From Cheiracanthium punctorium (lineage: Eukaryota > Arthropoda > Arachnida > Araneae > Cheiracanthiidae), in contig JAWZYV010013272.1 in the NCBI GenBank assembly GCA_038373885.1, positions 124,001 through 188,000 of the forward strand: 64,000 nt of DNA. Reading direction: 5' to 3'. Shown one piece after another: positions 22,684-34,337 of the stretch (the stretch's first letter is position 1; every line of letters begins with the position of its first letter). A program made the translations under genes and the position numbers. Below the pieces are notes generated by a model, which was not told the origin of the DNA, made no database searches, and worked only from the letters and a program-made list of their open reading frames with translations.

Positions 22684-22841
22684 CAGTAGCGTAGACAGAA
22701 AAAAAAATTTAGGGGGGTTTAGGCACTGTTGTAACGGATAATCTACATTATGGATGGCATTCTTCATGTCAATAATAGAACTCTGCTAAATTTTAGGGGG
22801 GGTTCTGACAACCAACCCCTCCCCCACTCGTTACGCCACTG
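22684..22841. mobile_element. hAT MITE, family M2, in copy 2
   Basis: Same insertion as 3073-3231, in the opposite arm. The ends are CAGTAGCGTAGAC / CGTTACGCCACTG. The flanks ACTATATA and ATTATATA differ by one base, so this copy has drifted since duplication. Confidence 0.88.
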
Positions 22842-23258
22842 ATTATATAGTAGTATTTTGAATACAAACGTTTAATAAGAGATTTTTGGTGTTTATAAAT
22901 TTTTCAAAAACTATTAAGATGATATAATTCCTATCAGATTTTTTTATGGTTATAAAGGTTTTTTATAAGTGTTTTTTTTTTTTTTTTTTAATTTTATCAC
23001 CTTTCTGTAAGTAACTTATTTTAGTCTTTACATCACATCAAGGATTTATATTCCAAAAAGTTTTGCCAATATTACATATTTTTAAGTGAATAGTGTTTTG
23101 TTTGGCATAAAAATCTCTCGTTTAAATTGGTAGTTTAAATCAATCAGTACGGGTTAGGATCCCTTAGAAAGTCTCCTATGAAGGGCATCCCTCTTCGGCC
23201 TAGATCCTCGAGTAGATAATCAGCCGTTTCATCAAAATCGAATCAAATCTATCAGCAT

Positions 23259-23425
23259 CAGGGGCGTAGCCAAGGGGGGGGGGTTAGGGGAGTCAAATTG
23301 ATGAGGAATTTTTTGCTATACAAAATGCTTATTCTTCACTCCCTTATCACCCACATGTATGCATATATGTGAGTAGTTGCAGTAGTCGTAAAAATTGAAA
23401 TGAAAAATTTCTGGCTACGCCCCTG
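23259..23425. mobile_element. hAT MITE, family M1, in copy 2
   Basis: Same insertion as 2487-2653. Ends CAGGGGCGTAGCCA / TGGCTACGCCCCTG; flanks ATCAGCAT and ATTAGCAT differ by one base. Confidence 0.92.
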
Positions 23426-24159
23426 ATTAGCATGTATTTAACTATTGGCTTAACTTCGTAATTTTTTTTTTTTGAATATTTCTACGTGGTGGGTTTCATC
23501 TACCAGCCAAACGCTAAAGAGCTCTATCTTTTATTCTTACGATAGGAAGTTTAATTTTCATATAGGGAGCTAAATCTTTTTAGGGAGGACTTAGGACCTC
23601 CCCCGTTTTAGTTATATAGCGTATATGCTATTTACACATAATTATTCATGATTTTTATTGTTACAGTACAAGAACACCATCATGTTACGATACAATTTTT
23701 TTTCTGAAAGTTTCTTAATTATCAGAGGTTTATCGTTTGTTATAATGTCTAATACAGCTTGTGAAGAGAGAACCTTAAAATTTTTAAGTGTCTGACATAG
23801 TTAGTAATGGTATTTATGTACCAAAACAACATAATTTTTTCGAACTACTGTCTTCATACGATAGTAATATACTCTATAAATTTAAAAATCCGCTTGGTCA
23901 CGGTCAGGTAGTAGCGTTTCAATAATTTAATGCTCATAAAACTCTATTAAGATTATTACAAATGTAATTTTAACCACAACATTAATTTTTTAAAACATAC
24001 AATACACATGATCTGAAAGTTATCATTGTGGTACATATTTCACAAAATATGTATGAAATTATCACTTGAACATGATGTTGTTATTTCGAACACGTATATG
24101 GGATTTGTGTGCTTGGCTCGAAGCCGCTTATAAATTTCGTCAGAAAGACAACACAAAGG

Positions 24160-24330
24160 GGGAGGGTAGTTGCCCTCAGTGGGGGGTCTTCCTAAGGGGT
24201 CCCAACCAGTATTAACCAAAGTTTCGGAGAAAACCACGGAAAACTCCAAACGGTTAGGACGCGCGATGGAACACGAACCCTGGACTTCACACTTCGCCCG
24301 TCTACCATTTCCAGTGACATATGAAGATGA
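24160..24330 (-). repeat. SINE fragment in copy 2
   Basis: Inverted counterpart of 1598-1765, with GGAGAAAACCACGGAAAACT and box-B-like GAACACGAACCC. Confidence 0.6.
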
Positions 24331-24580
24331 TGTATTCTTCAATATAATTTCTAAAGAAAAGATCCGTTTCCGTGGATGTTACTACAAATTATCTATTTAG
24401 AGATCCGTATCCGCGGACTTAACTTTTTAACGATCTGGCACACTTCTAGTATATATTTAGTTTGTTGAATTTCTTTTTCTTTTACTGTTTCTTTTTTTTT
24501 TTTTTTTTTTTTTTTACATTTACAAATACATTGCTCCTCTCAATTTAAAAAGGTTTTATTTAATCAAGAATTTTATACAA

Positions 24581-24950
24581 CAGCGGTTCACAGCCAGTGA
24601 GGCGCAGAGCACTTGCAGGGGGAGGGGGGGACAAGAAAAACTGGCAAAGAGCAAGTGATAATGCATATATTAAAAAATCGTCTTATTTATTTATTTATTT
24701 TTATCTATTTATTTATATTTATTTATTTTTTGCTCCAAAACTATCTATTTTCGCTCAATTCAAACACTATTCGCTATTCAGACTTTATCGATAACATTAT
24801 TTTGTAGAAAAGGCGGCTAAATGTGCATTACTGAAAAATAAAAAATTGTATGTATGCTGAGGAATGGGAGCTAAGGGGAGCGCCGTCGTAAGTTATCCTT
24901 GGTTATGTGTGTGTGTGGGGGGTGCAGTATTAAAAGTTTGGGAATGGCTG
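24581..24950. mobile_element. hAT MITE, family B, in copy 2
   Basis: Same insertion as 938-1340, with 8-bp duplication TTATACAA (24573-24580 and 24951-24958), the complement of the left-arm one. Slightly shorter than the left-arm copy through loss in the simple-repeat tracts. Confidence 0.87.
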
Positions 24951-25374
24951 TTATACAACATGCATCATGTAGCTTTTTTCCTTTGTTGCATTTTATAAAT
25001 TTTCATGAGCTAAAAAAGTTGTAAAAGTTTTAAGTTTCACATTTTTCTTTATTTAACCTTTCACTCAGTACATAGGTGTGGTTATGCCATTATACACGAA
25101 CACAAGCATTTTTTAAACCATAGTCTTAGTTGAAAAATAAATACGATTTTGGGTATGTACCGACGTATTTACCTTTAAAAATAAAATACTGGGGTATTTT
25201 ACATCACTGCATGTAACGTCGAAAAAAGATACGGACCTTAAGAAAAGAAAGAGGGGGGGGGGGGGAGAGAAGGAAATAAATTTAAATTGAAGACAGTGAA
25301 AGTTTAAAAAAGAAAAAAAAGTGTTTCCGTATGCATCGATTATAAAGCATTTTACATTAAAATCTTGTTTGCCG

Positions 25375-25870
25375 ACCAATGGCTGAGTGGATAAGACCAT
25401 GAACATTGGGAAAGGAGGCTGAAGTTCACAGGTCCAGAGACCTCTCGCGGACCGCTGGGAGACGGAAAGTGCTTGGTTCAAACCTAAGTTAGGCCCGTTG
25501 AAGTTTTCCGTGGTTTTCTTCGAAATTTCACTTAAATACGGTTTATGACACCTTAAAAAGACCTCCACGGAGGATACTCCCTCGGCCTGGATCCCTCGTG
25601 TTGACACTCGGCCATTATCCTACAAATGAAATCAAAATCAGGCCTCTCGCGCGACTGTCGATTTAGAGTTTTGGGCGGTTTTCTTCAAATGAAAAGTGAA
25701 ATTGTGTTAGAACCCCCAAAAACTCCTGATGAATGCTTCCCTCCGCTCCGCCCTTAGGCAGATTACTCTTGTGTAGGTTTGCCCTGATAACTAAAGCTCT
25801 GAGAAAGGCAGGGGGCGCCAAAAATAAAATTCCAATAAAGGCGCTCTTTGAAATGGCCTTAGAACTGGCA
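25375..25870 (+). repeat. SINE pair in copy 2
   Basis: The head CCAATGGCTGAGTGGATAAG (box A) is followed by GGTTCAAACC (box B) at about 25475. The body has GTTTTCCGTGGTTTTCTTCG. The second unit starts near 25630 (GTTTTGGGCGGTTTTCTTC). The minus-strand frame at 25113-25607 is antisense SINE, not a gene. A poly(T) run at 25900-25927 follows. Confidence 0.72.
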
Positions 25871-25896
25871 ACAAAATTTGAGCGTTTAGAGACGGC

Positions 25897-25927
<31 letters not shown>

Positions 25928-28430
25928 CTCGCTCTCTTTTCTATAGATTGCAGTTTACCGGATGTCGGGGATGAGGGCGATCACTAATTGCATAAGGATA
26001 TTGACTATGTATCATGCCAGATTTATAAAGGAATAGTACCTGCGACTGGTTTGCAGGAAGTTCACGGGATTGACACTGGATCGCCCTTTCACCCTATTTC
26101 TGAGAAGTTGGTTTTCCCGCATTGCGTTCATGGGCGCAATAAAATCACCAAAGAAAGTTTGCGATGTTTCAAGAGCATGCAATTTGCACAGATTAGTAAA
26201 ATTCTATTTTTAAAAGCAGTAAATGTTCACTCAGGGACATAAAATATAAAACTCATATCCAATCCCCGAAAAATCCTCTGTTCCTGGAGCTTGTTCATTT
26301 TTGCTCTAGGGGGGGCTTGGATTTTTCCAGGGGGGGCTGAGCCATCCATAGCGCCCCCAGCGCTACGGCCCTGCGCCTATTCGGCAGGCAAACCGAATAT
26401 TCGGTTCGGCCGAATACTTAAATATTCGGCAACCGAATAGTAAACAATTTTAAGTATTCATCAATCGGTAAACAAATACATATTTTTTATATCATGAATG
26501 AAAGATATAGTATAGTACCATAGTACTAAATTGATTCAAGTTGTTACTTACTAATGTCACATGTGAATAAGCGTTAGAAACCCTAAGAAAGTCCTCATAC
26601 CAAGGCCCCCCTTATCCTTGGCAGATAGCCCTAACATAGCGTTCCACAATCACACACACACACACAAAAAAAAAAAAATCACAATGAAATTAGTTTTAAT
26701 GTAAGAGAAAACACCCAGATGTTAAATTTGAATTTCGTTGCTTTTCAATTTTTCTTAAATCTTATGACACATTACATTAACCTTGCTATTATTAACTGAT
26801 TTAAATTTGATACAGTAACCAGGGAAAAAAACTCATAACATTAAGTGTTCATAAATTTGTAAAGTCAATTAACTGCTAATTTTTTAATGAAATATGCAGG
26901 TAAAAAAATTACCAACATTTCACTAATATTTAAAAAAGTTATTAATAATATATAAAGGGAACACACTTGGATATTAAATTGTGCAGCATTTTAATTTCTG
27001 AAGTTTCTCTCTATTCTAAAAAAAAGTAAAGGCCGCTGGCGCTGTCAAAGCTTGTTGGCCTATCTCCTCCTAAACCGTGGGGATTTGAGTTTCGACTAAG
27101 GTGCCCACAGATTCGAAAAATTCTGAGGAACCTGCTAAGCTGACTTAAATTTCGAAAATCGAATTATTTTAGAAGATATTAATAAAAAACTGAAAAAATG
27201 AACATAATGGTTGCCAGATTTGGCATAAAATCATTCATTCCTTTGCAACAAAGCGTTTTCAAGTATCTAGAATAGCGTGAAATTTACAAACATGAGTTAG
27301 AATTACACCAAAATAAAAACTATATGAAATAAGTAACTCAAAATGTGTTACACAAAGTTGACAATTTTCAAATAGTAAGTTCGCTTAGACAACAGGAGTT
27401 TAGAATTAACGATTATTCGTTTTTCCAAAACAGAATAACTAATATCTTGAAAAATAATTAAAATGCAGATTATTTTAAAGCCGGTTCGGTCCAGCTGGAT
27501 TATTTGCTACCAGTACAAATATTTGGCGGCGTTGACATTATAGCAGTTATAGTACACTTTGGATATTTGCTAGCGCGACGAGATGGTATAATTCCTGGTG
27601 CTAAGTACGCCAATCTGCAAACGATTATGTAAATGAAAATATGGATAACGGTTTTCCGGTAACCTTAAATGAACAGTAAATATAGGTTGTGAGCATGTGT
27701 AAATCGCCAAATAATGAAAAGTCGCCATTGGTGGCAAGCTAGCCTATCGGTTCGGTAGCTTTTATTAACTTTACATGTACGCAAGTCGCCAAATAATGAA
27801 AAATCGCCATGGGTGGCAAATTCGCAAGGTGTCCAATAGGTTTTACATAATTAAAAATACAGCTGAAACAGATGTTCTGATTTTATTACGCTTTAGCTCC
27901 GAATTAATTTAACTTTTGAATGGCAACATTAAATATCATTGTGTTTCTGAAGAGTGCAAATACTTTTTCCAGCGATTATAAGCGGAGTCCGCACTCCAGG
28001 TGGAGTATAGCACAGGACCCGTACAACACGGATTCCGATAATAAAATATTTTCCGCGTTATGAGGGGGAGGGTCTACTGTAGTGTGAAGTTTAAATTTTT
28101 ATGTACCAATGAACATGCAAGAACCAAGCAATGTGTATCTCAGTAACATTTTATCTGATCCAATCTTCGGGTTTTGTCTGTTGAAATTATGTCTTTTTTA
28201 CGAATAAGCCTTATTAGGAGAGGAATGCCTCATACGAAAAGCGAGCATAGCGAGTCTGGGGGCCTTGCCCCCTAGTTATACCATATGAAATATTGTCTAA
28301 GAAAAAACTAATTATATTAAACATTGCAATCAAAGTTTAATAAATTTTAACCAAGTATTCGGTATTCGGCCGAATATTCGGTATTTGTTATTCGGCAAAA
28401 TATGGTATTCGGTGCATCCCTAGCCTTAAC

Positions 28431-29099
28431 AGTTTGTGTGACAAAGGCATAACAATTGTAAGGGGGAAGGGGTGTCATTTTGATTTTTTGTTTTTTGGAT
28501 ATCAATAAATTAATCATTTTTGAAGGAAATTCTACCTTTTTCAATTTTTGGGCACCTCCTGGAATTTTTTTCTCGCTTCTTCCCTGTATATGACCTCCAG
28601 TTTTAGAATTAATTTTCAGCTCTTAAAGAGATTTTATCATTGCAAAAGCAAAGATAAATCCATTACTTGACATGCGATGAAGTATATGTATTTATGCGTG
28701 TGTGTTTCCTTCAAATTTAAATAGTTTTAAATTATTTTAACTATTGAAGAAAGAAAAAAAAAAAAAAAACCTACCTTGAATACTCTTTTCTTTGCAGAAA
28801 CTTGTCTTAAACGGAAATAATTTCTGCTCTCAGGTCCTACTCCATAGTTTAAAATGCACCTTTATTCAATAAAAACCTGTCTTTATCAGAAAATTGCTTT
28901 TGTCTCTTTCTATTCTATGTAAAACAGGTTTTACATAGATGGTAAAATAAAATATAAAAAAATCTGATGTGTCCAACACATGACTTCCTTGCACGTCCAT
29001 TAGATCAAAAATATTTTCGACGCACTTCCTCTAAATTTATTTGTTTGAAAGAGTTAAAATATCAATAATAGTAAGGTTTAGCGATTTCTAGACAAATAT
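28431..29099. other. No gene seen
   Basis: AT-rich, with an A-run near 28752 and a perfect 12-bp-arm hairpin TCTATGTAAAAC/GTTTTACATAGA near 28913-28938. No supported gene. Confidence 0.5.
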
Positions 29100-30945
29100 T
29101 TCGATATCGCCAAGCTGAGTTCAATTTGAAAGATTTCCTTCTGACACTTTATTTGGCGATATTTCACCAAAAGCCGACAAACTTGAGATAGTCAGCGAGA
29201 TTTTGGGGATAGCCAAAGTAGTCATTGACAACAGACTTTCAATGAATTGAATGCATCTATACACCTCAATGTATTCAAAGTCATTTGGCTCACCATGTAA
29301 ATAAATTCTCAGTCGATTGCTGTCAAAAAAGATATTGAAAACAGTTAGATATTACAATAGTTCTAAATACAAAATTAAAAAATCTACGGGTTAAAGTTTT
29401 AGAGTTATACAAAATAGGAAATAATTTTTGGCGCCAAATTTGGCGATATTTCGGCGAAACTCGTCAATGTCGACGACATTTGGCGAGATTTTAAGCATGA
29501 ACCAAACAATGACAGATTATCGCCAAATTTGGCGATATTTCGCCAAAACTCGCCAAGAACGATAACAAATGGCGATACTTTGGGCATGGACCAAATGACT
29601 GACTATCGCCAAATTTGGCGATATTTCGCCAAAACTCGCCAAGGTCGAGGACAGACGGCGAGATTTTGGGCATGTACCAAACAATGACTGTCTACAGTTG
29701 TATTATATTGAAGATGTCCATAGACATTAAGGTACTGAAATTCTTTTCGGTGGTCCTGTCAATAAACTCTCCAGTAGATTGGAACCAAAAATCGAGATGC
29801 ACAACTAGATGTTACAACATTCTTATATATGAAATTTCATAATAGTTTTTGAGATTTGAGAGTTAAATATGCACACACATACACCAAAAGTCGCCAAGCT
29901 TGGCGACTTTTGGCATAGTTCTTGAGGGAGGCACGTGACCGTGGTCGGACCATTACCTAACTTATGTGGTAGGACGGTATTGTGCTTGAAATGGATGAAT
30001 GCCTCTAAAATTGCTATAGACCGTAATGTATTGGAAATCTTTTGAGTGTTCCTGTAGCAGAACTATAAATGAATAAGACACTTTTTTTAATGGAGAAATT
30101 CATTTTCTAACTCTTTACAGCATATATCACTTCTGAGTCGTTTGAAATAGCCCAATACCTCTAAAAAACGCTTTGATGAATTTCGGCCCATAGAGCGTAA
30201 TGTATTTCGAATCTTTTGGGCGGTCCTGTAGATAAACTATTCAGTCGAATGGAACCGAAAGGGGAGGTGCACAACTAGATGTTACAACAATCCTAAATAT
30301 AAAGTTTCAACATTCAACGCCTAACAGTTTTTGAGATATGCGAGTTTAATGAATTTCGGCCCATTGAGTGTAATGTATTTCGAATGTTTTGGGCAGTCCT
30401 GTAGATAAACTATCTAGTCGAATGGAACCAAAAGGGGAGGTGCACAACTAGATGTTACAACTATCCAAAATATGAAGTTTCGACATTCTACGCCTAATAG
30501 CTTTTGAGTTAGGCGAGTTTAATGAATTTCGGCCCATAGAGCGTAATGTATTTCGAATCTTTTGGGCGGTCCTGTACATAAACTATCCATTCGATTGCCA
30601 CCAAAAGGGGAGGTGCACAACTAGATCATAGAACAATCCTAAATATCAAATCTCAACATTCTACGACCAATAGTTTTTGAGATATGCGAGTTACATACAT
30701 ACGTACGTACGTACGTACGTACAGACGGCATGGAAAAACTGGCCACAGTAGACTCGCCACTGGTCAAAATGAGTTGCAGACGCGTTAATATGATCGTGCA
30801 TTCTAGCCTACGATGAGATGCATCGAAAAAAAATTTTTAATTAAATTTAGAGGTAGTCAAAATCGGTTTTTATGTCGAAATTTGGCCCCCAAAATTTTTC
30901 GGGATCACATTACTTCCTTATACTACGTACAAGGAAGTAAAAAGT
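29100..30945 (+). repeat. Tandem-repeat element, family H1, with ACGT microsatellite and 3' hairpin; Helentron-like
   Basis: Order of parts: about three ~90-bp units with CGCCAAATTTGGCG (29410-29680); a 30-bp perfect palindrome (29884-29913); and four ~170-bp units at about 30160-30690 with TTTCGGCCCATAGAGCGTAA and CACAACTAGATGTTACAACA. Then follow an (ACGT)n tract (30697-30721), GGGATCACATTACTTCC, and the hairpin ACTTCCTT-ATACTACGTAC-AAGGAAGT (30912-30938) followed by AAAAA. This resembles HINE/DINE-1 plans, which are known from Helentrons. No Rep/helicase frame, so non-autonomous if so. Confidence 0.55.
29884..29913. repeat. 30-bp perfect palindrome
   Basis: Reads CCAAAAGTCGCCAAG and its exact complement with no spacer, containing a HindIII-type AAGCTT centre. 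The H1 relics at 18786 and 49460 carry imperfect versions. Confidence 0.92.
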
Positions 30946-31221
30946 GAAATATCTCGATTTTAATTCTACGTTTTCATTAATTTACATATTTATTTGGTAA
31001 ATCAAGAGATTTAAATTGCTTTTAGGATGGTTGATCTATCTTAATAAGTCTTATGCTCCTAAATATTATATTAGGGATTTGAAAAAATATATGGATATTA
31101 ATTTTTGAAGAAGCGGTATTTATGTACTATCGAGGCGGTCTTCCCGCAAAATTATTTTTTTGGAAAATGTGCTAGCAAACTGTTGCCAATCGCATTCGGA
31201 ACCATTAATAATTTCATAGGT

Positions 31222-33363
31222 GGGTCATTTCATGTCAAATCAACACACTGATTCAGACTTGATGTCTCAGATATCCATGATATTTGGTATGCAGCAATAT
31301 ATCACAGACTTAGGAAAAAATACCAAAATTTCAGTTATGTAGCACAATTATTTTTGAAGTTATTAATTTTTTAAAGATTTAAATTTTTATGAAAAAAATT
31401 CATATTTTGGCACCTTTAGATGCCTATAGGTTGGCAACCAGTGATGGTATAAAGCTGAGAGTGGTCACATTCTTAAGCTGTTGAATGGGGCTTTAATACA
31501 ATATGCCACAAGATAGGGGTTACAATTTAAAAAATTTAAAATTCTCAAAAAGTGACAATTTTAAAATTTTCAAAAAATTATCAAAAATAGTTTGTGATGT
31601 CTAAATACACATAGCAAAATTCTATTATGGGATCTCAATGGGATCAGGAGATAACAGGGCTTCGGAAATGTACGTTTTGCGAATACGATGTAGTAAAATT
31701 GTTTTCTTTTTTAATTACTAATTTTGTTATGCAGTGTATAGGACATTATAAAATTAATAAAATTCAATGATTACCTTACAGCAAAGGTTCCCAAACTGTG
31801 TGCCACGGCACCCTGGGGTGCTGCGAGCGTATACCAGTGGTTTCCTGGAGATAATCAGGCTAAGTAAGTTTGTGGAGGAATGTAATGAAAAAATTTCCTC
31901 TCAACCGGTATCCACAGAAAAGTTGCCAGGACGATGACCAAGTGGGTGAAAAGAAAAATAATTATCAAGATTTAGAGAGCTTTCAGTGTTCAGTCGCCTC
32001 TTCGTTACACAAGGAGTCTGGGGGGAAGGGCAAAATTATATCCTTTCCCAAGAGAGTACTGGACTATTAGTACAAGAGAGTACAAGAGACTATTCAGACT
32101 GGCGCCGACTTGTTAAAAATATTGGAGGGGGGGGGGGCTCGAATGATTCGATTGGGAGGGCGTAGGGTTTTAAAAATACTTCCCAGTAGTTTCCAAGGCA
32201 TTAGGAATTTTGTAATTACGTTTAAAAATAAGCATTTTTCATTATATTCCTTACATTAAAAAATTCTTTTTTTTTTACATTTTAGAAAATCTGTATAGAC
32301 GCGCGTTCAAGTATCCTAATTTCAAATTAAATAAGTTTAAATGGAGCGCATCAAAAATGTATATAATTTAATAGACATAAAAGAAGCCATGCGTTTTTCG
32401 TACTTTTTTTTTAGATTATGGTCGATTACCCACTCGAGGGATCTAGTCCGAAAGGAGTGCTCTCCATGGGGTCTTTCTAAGTTGTCCTGACTTCTATGTA
32501 CGCAAAGTTTCGGAGAAAACCACGGAATACACCAAACGTCTAGGTCGGCGGATGCGACCTGGATTTAAACCAGGCACCCTTCATCTCCGCTAAACACTCA
32601 GCCACTGGTAGGGAAATCAATCTTTTTAACTAACTTTAAAAAAAAAAAAAAAGAAAGAGGCTCTACGTTGAAGTGAACAAATGTATGGATTTCTTCCAAC
32701 AATAGAAGACAAAACAAACACAATTAAAGGTACTGATTTATTACACTTTAGCTTTACACATTAGATTGGATTTTTAATAACGGTAAGTGCTTATGAAACC
32801 TTTCTCCATTCAAAAAATAATGTAAAAGTAATAGCCACTACTTGCTTCATTCAATGCACTTCCTCTTTTTTTTTTTTTTTTTAAACAAATGTGTATTTCT
32901 ATTAGCCCTGTATCTCCTGACCCCATTGAGATTCCATAACAGAATTTTGCTACGTGTATTTACACATCACAAACTATTTTTGATAATTTTTTGAAAATTT
33001 TAAAATTATCACTTTTTGAGAAATTTAAATTTTAAATTTTAAATTTTTTAAATTGTAACCCCTATCTTGTGGCATATCATATTAAAGCCCCATTCAACAG
33101 CTTTAGAATGAGACCACTCTCAGCTTTATACCATCACTGGTTGCCAGCCTATAGGAATCTAAATGTGCCAAAATATGAATTTTTTTAATAAAAATTTAAA
33201 TCTTTAAAAATTAATAACTTCAAAAATAACTGTACTACATAACTGAAATTTGGTATTTTTTCGTAAGTCTGTGATATATTGTTGCATACCAAAAATCATG
33301 AAAATCTGAGACATCAATTCTGAAAATCTCCCAAAATTGTGTTGATTTGACATGGAATGACCC
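31222..33363. mobile_element. Long-TIR transposon, 2.1 kb, ~460-bp arms
   Basis: Ends GGGTCATTTCATGTCAAATC and the complement of GGGTCATTCCATGTCAAATC. The inverted similarity continues for about 460 bp on each side (31222-31685 and 32910-33363). It is flanked by the 4-bp direct repeat AGGT (31218-31221 and 33364-33367). The middle contains a SINE and a TTCCCAAACTGTGTGCCACG stretch, but no transposase. Superfamily not assigned; very long arms occur in MULE- and Sola-type elements. Confidence 0.8.
32416..32625 (-). repeat. tRNA-derived SINE, minus strand
   Basis: Minus-strand box A CCAGTGGCTGAGTGTTTAGC and box B GGTTTAAATCC, then TTCCGTGGTTTTCTCCGAAA, ending in the conserved AGATCCCTCGAGTGGGTAAT. 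This is the cleanest full-length example in the window, at about 205 bp. It lies inside the long-TIR element. Confidence 0.78.
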
Positions 33364-33431
33364 AGGTCTGGCATTTATCTTTGAAAAAAATTGCTCATCT
33401 TGGTGGACCACAGGGATAATACTTAAATACC

Positions 33432-34172
33432 GAATTAGTTTTTGTAGTAGTAAAGTAAAATTGGTTAAATTACAGAAACATTTTTTAAAAAAGACACCAC
33501 TTCCTTATTTAAAGAATAATAGTTATTTAATGACTTTTGCTGAAAATTTTCTTTACATTGAATAGATATATAAGTTCTAAAATAATATATCAATTAGTAT
33601 ATAATAGTCAGAAGATGAGTATATAATCAATAAATAATTAAATTAGCTATATGAATTCACAAATATATTTCTGAGAATACTATAATTACTTAAATAGCAT
33701 AAAACACACTTAAAATACATAGCATACAATTAACTAATACAGTAACTTCATGAAAAATGGAAGCATATGCAACTTTTCTTTTTTTGAAAAAGTGCCCAAA
33801 TCTTTTCAAAATACCAGAATTTTGTACATAATGATACCAATTTGTAGAGTGTGTGAATTTCTAGCAATAATAACTTTTTAATGTGAGAAAAAGAAAAAGA
33901 AAGCAAAATTCTGGCAACCTCCCGCTTAAGTTAAAATACTATGCATATTTAAAAAATCATCTTCATTTTTACTCCCAAACATATCTATTTTCACTTAAAA
34001 TGTTTATTCAAACTTTACCGACAATATTATTTTGTAGAGAAGGCGATTCAATGCTCATTGTTGAAGAATAAAAACTGTTTATTTGCTGAAAGGAATGAGG
34101 GATGGGGCATCATTCCAAGTTATCCTTCATTGGGGGTGGGGGCGCACTGCTAAAGGTAGGGAACCACTGCTC
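33432..34172. repeat. Family B-derived fragment and AT-rich DNA
   Basis: From about 33880 the sequence matches the right half of hAT MITE family B (TTTACCGACAATATTATTTTGTAGA, a G-run). It ends CTAAAGGTAGGGAACCACTG, with no left partner found. 33432-33880 is plain AT-rich DNA. Confidence 0.5.
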
Positions 34173-34305
34173 TGGAAAAATCTCCATTAAGAAATATATC
34201 TCTTGAAGATTTTTCTGCTTTAATACATAATATTTCATCAATACTTTTTAAAAACTAAACTATGGATTCTATATGTGTTTGTTTTATCACAAGAGCTAAT
34301 AAATA

Positions 34306-34337
<32 letters not shown>

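Larger units (their letters stand above)
21205..26373 (+). mobile_element. hAT-like composite element, copy 2 (complete)
   Basis: Ends CAGGGCCGTAGCTAG and CGCTACGGCCCTG. The flanks are CTGCCTAT (21197-21204) and CGCCTAT (from 26374), an 8-bp duplication with one lost base. The outer hAT sequence reads through on both sides (GGTATACTGCCTAT / TTCGGCAGGC). It is the inverted partner of 1-4727. The last ~500 bp (25873-26373) have no partner in the window. No transposase frame found. Confidence 0.85.
21160..28422. mobile_element. hAT element (outer), split by the composite element
   Basis: Ends T(G)GGGATGCACCGAATATTCGG and CGGTGCATCCCTA, flanked by the perfect 8-bp duplication GCCTTAAC (21152-21159 and 28423-28430). 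Subterminal copies of CGAATATTCGG occur at both ends. Without the 21205-26373 insertion it would be about 2.1 kb. The interior (26374-28360) has no transposase I can recognise. It includes a hairpin GGGGGCCTTGCCCCC near 28258 and CGCCA-rich pieces near 27700-27830. Confidence 0.9.
31115..33431. mobile_element. MITE, family D, interrupted copy
   Basis: The left part (31115-31221) has GGCGGTCTTCCCGC and GCAAACTGTTGCCAATCGC. The right part (33368-33431) has GCTCATCTTGGTGGACC and GGGATAATACTTAAATACC. Removing the insert gives about 171 bp, the size of the copy at 38051. It is split by the long-TIR element 31222-33363. Confidence 0.8.

Noticed and set aside
25113..25607. 164-codon minus-strand open frame, one of the longest in the window
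   Set aside because: It is antisense through a tRNA-derived SINE and C-rich low complexity; its mirror copy (266-550) is broken by indels.
28240..28275. Bacterial-looking stretch AGCGAGCATAGCGAGTCTGG with GGGGGCCTTGCCCCC
   Set aside because: It lies inside the outer hAT element with no gene nearby; most likely a hairpin of the transposon, so I make no transfer claim.
29410..30690. CRISPR-like repeats
   Set aside because: Units are long (90-170 bp), contiguous and degenerate, with no unique spacers, in eukaryotic DNA.
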